From contig NZ_MDDC01000003.1 of NCBI RefSeq assembly GCF_001875325.1, positions 100,763 through 164,762 on the forward strand: DNA of 64,000 nt. Reading direction: 5' to 3'. The DNA comes from Neomoorella thermoacetica (lineage in GTDB: Bacteria > Bacillota > DSM-521 > Neomoorellales > Neomoorellaceae). The translations under genes and the position numbers were made by a program. A model generated the notes under the pieces. The model saw only the letters and a list, made by a program, of their open reading frames with translations, was not told the origin of the DNA and searched no databases. Shown here piece by piece: positions 43,629 to 51,179 of the stretch (its first letter is position 1; every line of letters begins with the position of its first letter).

Positions 43629-43655
43629 AAAAAAAGGGGCTTACGCCCCTCTTTT
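43629..43655 (-). terminator. Terminator of the polysaccharide deacetylase gene
   Basis: AGGGGC-GTAA-GCCCCT followed by TTTTTTT on the minus strand; it overlaps the last codon of the gene. Confidence 0.8.
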
Positions 43656-44697
43656 AGATTCGTTTAGTTTTTTTGCTGGCCACTACAGGGTGATAGGTGG
43701 GGGGTTGTTTTTGCTGCCCCTTGGGAGAGGTGCTTGCACCGGCAGCAGCCCGGATGAGGGCATCCAGTTTAGCCGGCGTAATAGCCGGGCCGCCGGCGTT
43801 GACCCGGGGCAGGGCCAGGGGGTTACTCTGACGGGTAACGACCCCATAATGGGTGGTAAAGACGATTTTAAAACCGGCATCGACAGCGGCCTGGATGGCC
43901 GTCTGGCCGCCGGCACCGAAGGGCAGGGCCAGGGCATAGACCGGCTGCTGGAGATGGCTTTCTATTTCTTCCCGGGAACGCTTCAGGTCCTGGTACACCA
44001 TATTTCTATAATCACTCAAACTCTGGCCCTTAAGGGGGCCGTTGAGGAGGGGCCCGTTTTTGCCGCTGGCCAGGGGACCGAAGTCATGGAGATTAAAGGT
44101 GTGGGATTGGGTGGTAAAGCCAGCGGCGGCCATCTCCCTGGCCCCATCCCAGCTATAATGCTGGAGGTTGCCCATCTTTTGCCCCATATATTTTACAATG
44201 GCAAAGGCTACGGCAGGCATATGCCTTTTCTGTAATTCCGGCAAGGCATACTGGTGGACGCTCTCATAACCGTCGTCAAAGGTAATGAGGACGGCATTAT
44301 CGGGTACTGAACCGCCATTTAAGAAGTCGCGCAACTGGTCCAGGCTGATGACGTGGTAACCCCTGGCTAGGAGCATATCCAGTTCGCTGGCGAAACGTTC
44401 CGGGGAGATAACTAACCCCGGTTCTTCTTTAGCATCAATATGGTGATAGATAAGGACGACGATCTTATTCTGGTAGTAAACTTCATTGGACTGTACCCCG
44501 GCCAGCTGGGCCTGCCCGTTTTGAGGGGGCGTGGCGGGAGCCAGCTGGGCAGGGGCGGGCTGGTTCACGTTATCGCTGCTAGCGGCAGTGGTGGTAGCAA
44601 ACGGGCGCCGGTTCAGGCGGGAAGATATTTGGACATATGTAAATGGCAATGACAGGAGCAGGACTAAAGCAATAACAGCAGCGGCTTTTTTGGGCAA
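43654..44697 (-). CDS. Secreted polysaccharide deacetylase (NodB family)
   Basis: Removes acetyl or similar groups from cell-wall or extracellular glycans. 347 residues: an N-terminal signal/anchor helix (AAAVIALVLLLSLPF), an Ala/Gln/Pro-rich linker to about residue 70, then the NodB domain with VLIYHHIDAKEEP, VLITFDDGYESVHQ (metal Asp and base), TQSHTFNLHD (His-x3-His) and the final ALPFGAGG region. Start ATG at 44697. The 5' leader contains an 11-bp perfect hairpin (44735-44760). Single-gene unit. Confidence 0.88.
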   Translation of the reverse strand: MPKKAAAVIALVLLLSLPFTYVQISSRLNRRPFATTTAASSDNVNQPAPAQLAPATPPQNGQAQLAGVQSNEVYYQNKIVVLIYHHIDAKEEPGLVISPERFASELDMLLARGYHVISLDQLRDFLNGGSVPDNAVLITFDDGYESVHQYALPELQKRHMPAVAFAIVKYMGQKMGNLQHYSWDGAREMAAAGFTTQSHTFNLHDFGPLASGKNGPLLNGPLKGQSLSDYRNMVYQDLKRSREEIESHLQQPVYALALPFGAGGQTAIQAAVDAGFKIVFTTHYGVVTRQSNPLALPRVNAGGPAITPAKLDALIRAAAGASTSPKGQQKQPPTYHPVVASKKTKRI

Positions 44698-44734
44698 GAT
44701 CGAACCCTCCCGGGAAACTATGTAAAATTGGGAT

Positions 44735-44760
44735 CGCTGGCAGCCGTCTGGCTGCCAGCG
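44735..44760. repeat. 11-bp perfect inverted repeat in the deacetylase leader
   Basis: CGCTGGCAGCC-GTCT-GGCTGCCAGCG between the divergent deacetylase and stalk-domain genes; no U-tract on either side. Confidence 0.6.
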
Positions 44761-44886
44761 GGACTTTCATTGAATCCAGAATAAGTTTAGCACAAAGGAT
44801 CAGCTACGGGAACTACCCTTGAAAAATTTTCATCCGTACGATATATATAGTAAAAGCTCCTGGCCGGGAGAAAAGGAAAGGGGAAT

Positions 44887-45537
44887 ATGATGCTTAAAAG
44901 AGTAAGGGTAGTAGCTTTTGTACTGGTTTTAACCCTGGCCGGTGGCCTCGCGGCCATGGCGGCACCGCCGGATTGGGCCGGGGCCAATGGTCAAAAGGCC
45001 GGGCACCAGGAACAACTGGCCGGGGGCGACCGCCAGCAAGAAGCTGACCGGGACCAGGACCGGGAGCGCCTGCGGGATGGTAGTTTCCCGGGCGAGAAAA
45101 GCGTCTCCCAGCAGGTATACAGCACCACGGGGAATAAAGGCCTGGACCTGAAACTGCAGGTCAAGGCCAGGGTTCATGTCCGCCTCCACGGCCAGGAGGT
45201 TGACTGGGCGGTTCCTCCTGTTATCAAAGAGGGACGTACCCTGGTGCCGGTACGGGCCCTGTGTAACGGCCTGGGGGCCGCGGTGGATTGGGACCCGGAC
45301 ACCAGGACCATTACCATAACCAGGGGTGATACGGTAATCAAACTCGCCCTGGACAGCCGGGTTTTCACCGTCAACGGACAGGTTCGGGAGCTTGATGTCC
45401 CGGCCCAGCTAATCAGCAACGCAACTTTCGTACCCCTGCGTTTTGTGAGCCAGGCGTTAGGGGAGAAGGTCAATTACCAGCAGCAGGAGGCCGATGAGGG
45501 AGCTGTAGTCGACATCGCGCCCGCTACCGGGGCCTAA
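44887..45537 (+). CDS. Secreted stalk-domain (copper amine oxidase N-terminal-like) protein
   Basis: 216 residues with a signal peptide (VVAFVLVLTLAGGLAAMA), a charged Asp/Arg/Gln-rich segment, then a domain with GRTLVPVRALCNGLGAAVDW and FVPLRFVSQALGEKVNY, the repeated PxR-type motif of the stalk domain. Two adjacent ATGs (44887, 44890) follow GAAAGGGG. The family is a common extracellular adhesion or wall-associated module in Clostridia, without amine oxidase activity. A shorter relative is at 62034-62324. Confidence 0.85.
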   Translation: MMLKRVRVVAFVLVLTLAGGLAAMAAPPDWAGANGQKAGHQEQLAGGDRQQEADRDQDRERLRDGSFPGEKSVSQQVYSTTGNKGLDLKLQVKARVHVRLHGQEVDWAVPPVIKEGRTLVPVRALCNGLGAAVDWDPDTRTITITRGDTVIKLALDSRVFTVNGQVRELDVPAQLISNATFVPLRFVSQALGEKVNYQQQEADEGAVVDIAPATGA

Positions 45538-45621
45538 CCGGGGAAACCCGGTTCCTACCGAACAGGGATCGCCTGTAAAGGTGGTCCCTTTCGTTTTGCC
45601 TTGCCGGGCAGTTACACCTGT

Positions 45622-47388
45622 TTATTCCTGGTAGAGAATAGCCCCGGAATTAGCGTCCAGGGGCAGGCTGATCTGGCCGCCCTTTACCTCCAGGGGGCGG
45701 TTGCTCAGGCCGTCCCGCCAGGTACTATCCTCGGCCAGTCCCGCGGCGGCTGCCGCCAGGGTAACTGTCTGGGGAAGGTCGCTGGCATTGACAATAATAA
45801 TTACCTTCTCTTCCTCCAGGCGCCGGGCGTAGGCGTAGACCTCGGCCTGGTCGTCGGTGAAAAGGGGCTGGAAGAAGCCCCGCCGCAAAGGCCGCAGCTG
45901 GTGCCGCAATCTTATCAGGCGCCGGTAAAAACTCAAGAGTTCCCGGTCCCAATCCCCGGGCTCCCATGGCATAGTCCGGCGGCAATCGGGGTCCGGGCCG
46001 CCGATGAGGCCGACCTCATCACCGTAGTAGATCAGAGGGGCACCGGGATAGGTGAGCTGCAGGATGAGGGCCGGCCGCAGGTGGGCCACGGCCTCGGCGT
46101 AGCTGCCGGAGTGGCCGGGGACGCCGGCCAGTCCTTCCTGGAAGGCCGTGATAATTCGCGCCGTGTCGTGGCTGCCCAGGAGGTTTAACAGGGCAAAATT
46201 GGCCGCCTCCGGGTAACGCAGGCGCACCAGGCCCAGGAGCATATCCAGGGTGGAAATGGGAAAAAGCCTCCGGGCGAAGTAAGCGAGGACCAGGTCCCGG
46301 AAGAGGTAGTTCATCACCCCGTCAAAGTAACGGCCGTTGAGCCAGAAACGGGCGTCGCGCCAGATCTCGCCGACAATGTAGGCTTCCGGGTTGGTCCCCT
46401 TTACCTGCTGGTAAAACTCCCGCCAGAAGGGCGGCTCGATCTCGTTGGGTACGTCCAGGCGCCAGCCGTCGGTACCGGCCTCCCACAGCCAGTAGGTCGC
46501 CACGTGAAGAAGATAACTGCGAACCTCGGGGTTTCTGACGTTGAGCTTGGGCAGGCTGGGGATATCCCACCAGCAGGCATAATTCGCCCGGGGTTCACTC
46601 CGTACCGGGAAGTCGTAGAAGTAGTACCAGTCCTTGTACTGGGAAGCGGCTCCCCGGGCGACCACGTCTTTAAAGGCAAAGAAATCGGTCCCCGTATGGT
46701 TGAAGACCCCGTCCAGAATAATGCGTATGCCGGCGCCATGGAGGGATGCCACCAGGCGGCGCAGGGTATCGGTATCTCCCAGGGCCGGGTCTACGGCCAG
46801 GTAATCGCGGGTGTTATAGCGATGGTTGGAGGAGGCGGCAAAAATGGGGTTGAGCCACAGGACATTGACCCCCAGGAACTTTAGATAAGGTATCTTCGCC
46901 TGGATACCCTCCAGGTCGCCGCCGAAGAAGTTTTCCCTGGTAGGGGCTTCGCTCCAGGGTCTGGTTCCCGGCGGGTCGTTGGCCGGGTTGCCGTTGTAAA
47001 AGCGATCGGGAAATATTTGATAGGAAACGGCGTCGTAGATCCAGTCGGGAACGGTAAAGATATCTGCCGGGGTCCATTGATAGGTAAAGGGGCGGCCCTG
47101 CTGGCCGGTACCACCGGCAAAGATATAGCGGTCATCCCCATCTCCATCCTGCAAACGGAAAAAGTAGCGGCAGCGCCAGGGCCGGGAAAGGTTGATCTCA
47201 GCCTGGTAGTAGAGGTAATGGGGTGTCCGGGCATAGACATACATGGGAGCCGTCTGCAGGCCCAGGTCTTCATAGATTACCTGGCAGTACTGCTGTTCCC
47301 GGCGGCTAATTTTTAAGCGCAGGAGGAGCCGGTCGGGTGCCAGGGGCTGGCAGAAACGGGGTCCCAGGCGATGGTGGAGCAAAGGCAA
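45622..47388 (-). CDS. GH13 alpha-amylase family enzyme (neopullulanase/cyclomaltodextrinase-like)
   Basis: Hydrolyses or rearranges alpha-1,4 glucans inside the cell (no signal peptide). 588 residues: an N-terminal beta domain (about 1-110), the barrel with DGVFNHTGTDFFAF, the nucleophile Asp in DGWRLDVPNE, the acid/base Glu in VGEIWRD and the third Asp in LLGSHDTARI, and a C-terminal beta domain. Start is a TTG, either 47388 or 47382; the latter is better spaced from GAGGGGG. It is divergent from the DUF4912-GH57-GT4 operon and converges on the stalk-domain gene. Confidence 0.9.
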   Translation of the reverse strand: MPLLHHRLGPRFCQPLAPDRLLLRLKISRREQQYCQVIYEDLGLQTAPMYVYARTPHYLYYQAEINLSRPWRCRYFFRLQDGDGDDRYIFAGGTGQQGRPFTYQWTPADIFTVPDWIYDAVSYQIFPDRFYNGNPANDPPGTRPWSEAPTRENFFGGDLEGIQAKIPYLKFLGVNVLWLNPIFAASSNHRYNTRDYLAVDPALGDTDTLRRLVASLHGAGIRIILDGVFNHTGTDFFAFKDVVARGAASQYKDWYYFYDFPVRSEPRANYACWWDIPSLPKLNVRNPEVRSYLLHVATYWLWEAGTDGWRLDVPNEIEPPFWREFYQQVKGTNPEAYIVGEIWRDARFWLNGRYFDGVMNYLFRDLVLAYFARRLFPISTLDMLLGLVRLRYPEAANFALLNLLGSHDTARIITAFQEGLAGVPGHSGSYAEAVAHLRPALILQLTYPGAPLIYYGDEVGLIGGPDPDCRRTMPWEPGDWDRELLSFYRRLIRLRHQLRPLRRGFFQPLFTDDQAEVYAYARRLEEEKVIIIVNASDLPQTVTLAAAAAGLAEDSTWRDGLSNRPLEVKGGQISLPLDANSGAILYQE

Positions 47389-47723
47389 AACCCCCTCTTA
47401 TATATTTATAGTATAAACGTACCTGACCATTAAATTGCGAAGTCTTTGGCGGGGCGGTTCTGCCGGGGCCGGGTGCCTCATACAATAGAGTTGGATTTTC
47501 TGGCGACCGCCGGCGGGGAAGGAGATTTTAAAGTTTATAAAAACCCTGGAAATAGCAGGTTAAACCCGTAGAGTCTATTATGGACCAGAATTTAGCAAAA
47601 AGCAAGAGTACAGGCTGTTTGACTGGTATTTAAGAATATGGTACATCACTATTATAACTTAATAGTTATAATTATTATTTAGAGTATGTAAAGATATTAA
47701 GACTAAATTAAGAGGGGAAAACG
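47389..47723. other. Divergent intergenic region of the alpha-glucan cluster
   Basis: 335 bp, changing from GC-rich to strongly AT-rich towards the DUF4912 gene. It holds the perfect dyad ATTATAACT-TAAT-AGTTATAAT (47651-47672), about 50 bp before the start at 47724, and a TTGACT hexamer near 47620. Likely contains the promoters and an operator for the cluster; no gene seen. Confidence 0.5.
47651..47672. promoter_or_regulatory. 9-bp perfect dyad, candidate operator of the glucan operon
   Basis: ATTATAACT and AGTTATAAT with a 4-nt centre, upstream of the DUF4912 gene and between divergent glucan-metabolism genes. Confidence 0.45.
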
Positions 47724-48173
47724 GTGCTTGATCTGGCCCATGTCTATCACCAGAACGCCCTGATATGCCTGCCCCAGGATTTACACACCCTTTATGTTTA
47801 CTGGGATTTTACCCCCGCCAGGATCCGGACCCTGGCAGACTTTTTCCACCATGTGCGGCCGGAGATGGTACTGACCCTGCGTCTCTGCCGCCAGGATTGC
47901 TCCCTGCCGGAGCAGCAGTTGACCCTGGAAAGCCTGGAGCCCGGCTGGCGTTGCTTTACCAACCTCGACGATCGTGCCGCTTATCACCTTGAGCTCGGCG
48001 CCCGGGGCCCGGAGGGGGAATTCGTCCTCTTTTCCCGGACCCGGGTTTTCCAGAACCGGCCCGCCCGGGCAGAAGAACCTGCCGGCGAGCTGCAACTCCC
48101 TCGGGATCTGAACCCTGATTGGACAATCCCTCCCGATAGCCGCCAGCCCGGGAGTAACTTTAGCTGGTCCTGA
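47724..48173 (+). CDS. Soluble DUF4912 protein
   Basis: 149 residues without a membrane helix. The domain core is visible from the start: ICLPQDLHTLYVYWDFTPAR matches VKDPYWLYAYWELSDAK of the anchored paralogue at 6633-7298. GTG at 47724 follows AAGAGGGG. It is 89 bp upstream of the GH57-GT4 fusion gene, in the same order as the first DUF4912-GH57 pair. Function unknown; a glucan-binding or regulatory partner for GH57 enzymes is a reasonable inference. Confidence 0.78.
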   Translation: MLDLAHVYHQNALICLPQDLHTLYVYWDFTPARIRTLADFFHHVRPEMVLTLRLCRQDCSLPEQQLTLESLEPGWRCFTNLDDRAAYHLELGARGPEGEFVLFSRTRVFQNRPARAEEPAGELQLPRDLNPDWTIPPDSRQPGSNFSWS

Positions 48174-48262
48174 GTTGAAAAAGACTTCCGCCCCTGGAGG
48201 TAGCCATTGACCCCGGCGGCCTTCCCCCGTTAGGGAGTCCTAGTTTGGAGGTCTGGTACGTT

Positions 48263-51055
48263 ATGGTTACACGGTCGGATGATAATCCGGGTTATCTGTC
48301 CCTGGTGCTCCATGCCCACCTGCCCTTTGTCCATAACCGGGAGCCCTACGTCAGCCTGGAAGAGAAATGGCTCTTCGAAGCCCTGACGGAGTCCTACCTG
48401 CCCCTGATCCTGAGCTGGGAGGAACTGGCCGGCGAGGGGTTGGACTTTCACCTTACCCTCTCCCTGTCGCCGCCCCTCATCAGCATGTTGATGGAACCTG
48501 CCCTGGGGGAGCGCTACGGTCGTTACCTGGATAACCTCAGGGAACTGGCCGGCCGGGAAGTTGAGCGGACCGGAAGTGACCCGGCCTTCGCCCCCCTGGC
48601 TGAGTTTTATCACCGGCGCCTGGCTGTCGTGGACCGGGCCTTCAAAGAAACCTACCGGGGGAATTTACTGGCGCCTATAAAAAGGCTGCGGGAACAGGGT
48701 CACCTGGAATTGATAACCACCGCGGCTACCCATGGTTACCTTCCCCTGATGCTTACCGATGAGGCCAGACGAGCCCAGGTGCGGGCAGCCCTGGATTTTT
48801 TCGCCACGACCATGGGCTTTCTCCCGGACGGGCTCTGGCTGCCGGAGTGCGGCTATACCCCCGGGATTGAAAAAATCCTCCGGTCCGAGGGTATTAAGTA
48901 TTTCATCATCGCCAGCCACGGCATGTTAAATGCCTCCCCCGCAGTAAAATCGGCTGTTTATGCTCCGGTCAGGGTGGGCGGCGTGGCTGTCTTCGGGCGG
49001 GACTGGGAGACTTCCCACCAGGTTTGGAGCCGGACCGAGGGTTATCCCGGAGACCCGGTGTATCGCGAGTTTTACCGGGATATTGGGTACGATCTGGATT
49101 TCAATTACCTGGCCCCTTACCTGGTGGGGGGGATCCGGGGAGATACCGGCTTTAAATACTACCGGATTACCGGTAAAACAGGGGCCAAGGAGCCCTATGA
49201 CTACCGGGCCGCCCGGGAGCGGGCCCGGGAGCATGCCCGGGACTTTATCGCCAACCGGGAGAAACAGCTGGCCTACTGGGCCGGCAGGACCCGGGATAAA
49301 CCTGTCGTCGTCGCTCCCTATGACGCCGAGCTCTTTGGCCACTGGTGGTTTGAGGGGCCGGACTGGCTGGCCGATGTCCTGCGCCTGGCAGGCGAGAGCC
49401 GGGTCTCCCTGACCACTCCATCGGCTTACCTGGAGCAGTACCCGCCCCGCCAGGAAGTGACCATGGGGCCTTCCAGCTGGGGAGAAGGGGGTTATAACCG
49501 AGTCTGGCTGAACCAGGCCAACGACTGGCTTTATCTTCACCTCCACCGGGCGGAGAGGGCCATGATCAAGCTCGCTGCCGCCAACCCCCGCCCCGGCTCC
49601 CTGCGGGAGCGGGCGCTGAATCAGGCTGCCAGGGAATTGCTCCTGGCCCAGAGCAGCGACTGGCCCTTTATCCTCACCACCGGGACGACGGTGGACTATG
49701 CCGGGCGCCGCCTCCGGGAACACCTGGGGGCTTTTTTTAAACTCTGCCGGGATTATGAGCAAGATCGCCTGGAAGAAGATTTTCTGGCCCGCCTGGAGGC
49801 GGCTGACAATATCTTCCCCGGCCTCGATTTTCGCCTTTACCGGCCGGCCGGAACGGGAGTAGCCGGCCGGCCCGCGGTTCATAATAAAACCAGGCCGGGA
49901 ATTCTTATGCTTAGCTGGGAATTCCCGCCCCACCATGTTGGCGGCCTGGGTATCCACGTCCGGGATCTGGGCCAGGCCCTGGCCCGCCAGGGGGTGGATG
50001 TTCACGTCCTGACCAGGGCCCCGGGCGATCGCAGGTTTTCAACCGTCCGGGAGGGTGTTTACCTGCATTATGTTCCCACCTATCAGCAGCCGGATAAAGA
50101 GATTAATTTCCTCTCCTGGGTGTTGCAGTTCAACCTGGCCCTGGCCGATGCCGGCCAGGAGGTGCTGGCCGCCTATCCCGGACGAGATTGGATCCTCCAC
50201 GCCCATGACTGGCTGGTGGCATATGGCGCACGGGAACTCCGGGAGTCGGCCCGGGTACCCCTGGTAGCCACCATCCACGCCACCGAAGCCGGCCGTAACC
50301 ACGGCCTCCACAACCGGGTGCAGCAGGCCATCCACCATATTGAGGCGGGGCTGGTGAACGGAGCGGACCGGTTAATCTGCTGCAGCCGCTATATGGAAGA
50401 AGAAATCAGGCGCCTGTTTCAGCCCCGGTCAGAGATAACCGTGATTCCCAATGGCGTCCGGCCCATACCCCAGGTTTTCCCCTGCCGGGACAGCCAGACC
50501 ATTCTTTTTGTCGGCCGCCTGGTGGTGGAGAAGGGGGTCCAGGTCCTCCTGGCCGCCCTGGCGCGCCTGCAGCGACTTTACCCGGAAGCCAGGTTAATCG
50601 TGGCCGGGGCCGGTCCCTACGCTGGAGAACTGCAAACCCTGGCTACCAACCTGGGTCTTGCCGGCAGGGTTGAGTTTACCGGTTTTGTCTCCGAGGAGGT
50701 TCGCAACCGGCTTCTGGCCCGTTCCCGGGTGGCCGTCTTCCCCAGCCTCTATGAGCCCTTCGGTATTGTCGCCCTGGAGGCCATGGCTGCCGGGATACCG
50801 GTGATCGTATCCCGGACGGGCGGCCTGGCCGAGGTGGTGGAAGACAACCGTACCGGCCTGACCTTCAACCCAGGAGATGTCGCCGACCTGGAGCGTTGCC
50901 TGGTAACAATTTTCCAGAACCCCGACCTGGCCGCCGAGCTGGGACGCAGCGGCCAGGCCCGGGTTTACCGGGATTATACCTGGGAGGCCGTGGCCCGGCA
51001 AACCCTGGCCCTTTACCGGGGCATTATCCGGGAGAACTCTTTGATCGCCAGTTAG
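48263..51055 (+). CDS. GH57/DUF1957 branching enzyme fused to a GT4 glycosyltransferase
   Basis: 930-residue fusion. Residues 1-540 repeat the branching-enzyme plan of the gene at 4985-6571: LVLHAHLPFVH, Glu195 in WLPECGY, Asp354 in PYDAELFGHWWFEG, then the DUF1957 helices. From about 543 a family 4 glycosyltransferase begins: MLSWEFPPHHVGGLGIHVRD, the HAHDWLVA motif typical of glucan synthases, FVGRLVVEKGVQVLLAAL and YEPFGIVALEAMAAGIP. One protein may thus elongate and branch glucan. ATG 48263 is 10 nt after GGAGGT; TTG 48245 is less likely. Heads a run with glgP, a CBS protein and malQ. Confidence 0.92.
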   Translation: MVTRSDDNPGYLSLVLHAHLPFVHNREPYVSLEEKWLFEALTESYLPLILSWEELAGEGLDFHLTLSLSPPLISMLMEPALGERYGRYLDNLRELAGREVERTGSDPAFAPLAEFYHRRLAVVDRAFKETYRGNLLAPIKRLREQGHLELITTAATHGYLPLMLTDEARRAQVRAALDFFATTMGFLPDGLWLPECGYTPGIEKILRSEGIKYFIIASHGMLNASPAVKSAVYAPVRVGGVAVFGRDWETSHQVWSRTEGYPGDPVYREFYRDIGYDLDFNYLAPYLVGGIRGDTGFKYYRITGKTGAKEPYDYRAARERAREHARDFIANREKQLAYWAGRTRDKPVVVAPYDAELFGHWWFEGPDWLADVLRLAGESRVSLTTPSAYLEQYPPRQEVTMGPSSWGEGGYNRVWLNQANDWLYLHLHRAERAMIKLAAANPRPGSLRERALNQAARELLLAQSSDWPFILTTGTTVDYAGRRLREHLGAFFKLCRDYEQDRLEEDFLARLEAADNIFPGLDFRLYRPAGTGVAGRPAVHNKTRPGILMLSWEFPPHHVGGLGIHVRDLGQALARQGVDVHVLTRAPGDRRFSTVREGVYLHYVPTYQQPDKEINFLSWVLQFNLALADAGQEVLAAYPGRDWILHAHDWLVAYGARELRESARVPLVATIHATEAGRNHGLHNRVQQAIHHIEAGLVNGADRLICCSRYMEEEIRRLFQPRSEITVIPNGVRPIPQVFPCRDSQTILFVGRLVVEKGVQVLLAALARLQRLYPEARLIVAGAGPYAGELQTLATNLGLAGRVEFTGFVSEEVRNRLLARSRVAVFPSLYEPFGIVALEAMAAGIPVIVSRTGGLAEVVEDNRTGLTFNPGDVADLERCLVTIFQNPDLAAELGRSGQARVYRDYTWEAVARQTLALYRGIIRENSLIAS

Positions 51056-51179
51056 GCTCTATGCCCCATGGGGTACCATAAGGGGTACCATAAATATATG
51101 GTAAAGAACATAATATGCTTTCACTTGCCGCCGGTCATCACCGGGTGACGATAATAAAAGCATTGAAGGAGAGAAAAGG

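Noticed and set aside
51070..51093. Tandem 12-bp repeat GGGGTACCATAA x2 before glgP
   Set aside because: Only two copies and no sign of function; probably a chance duplication.
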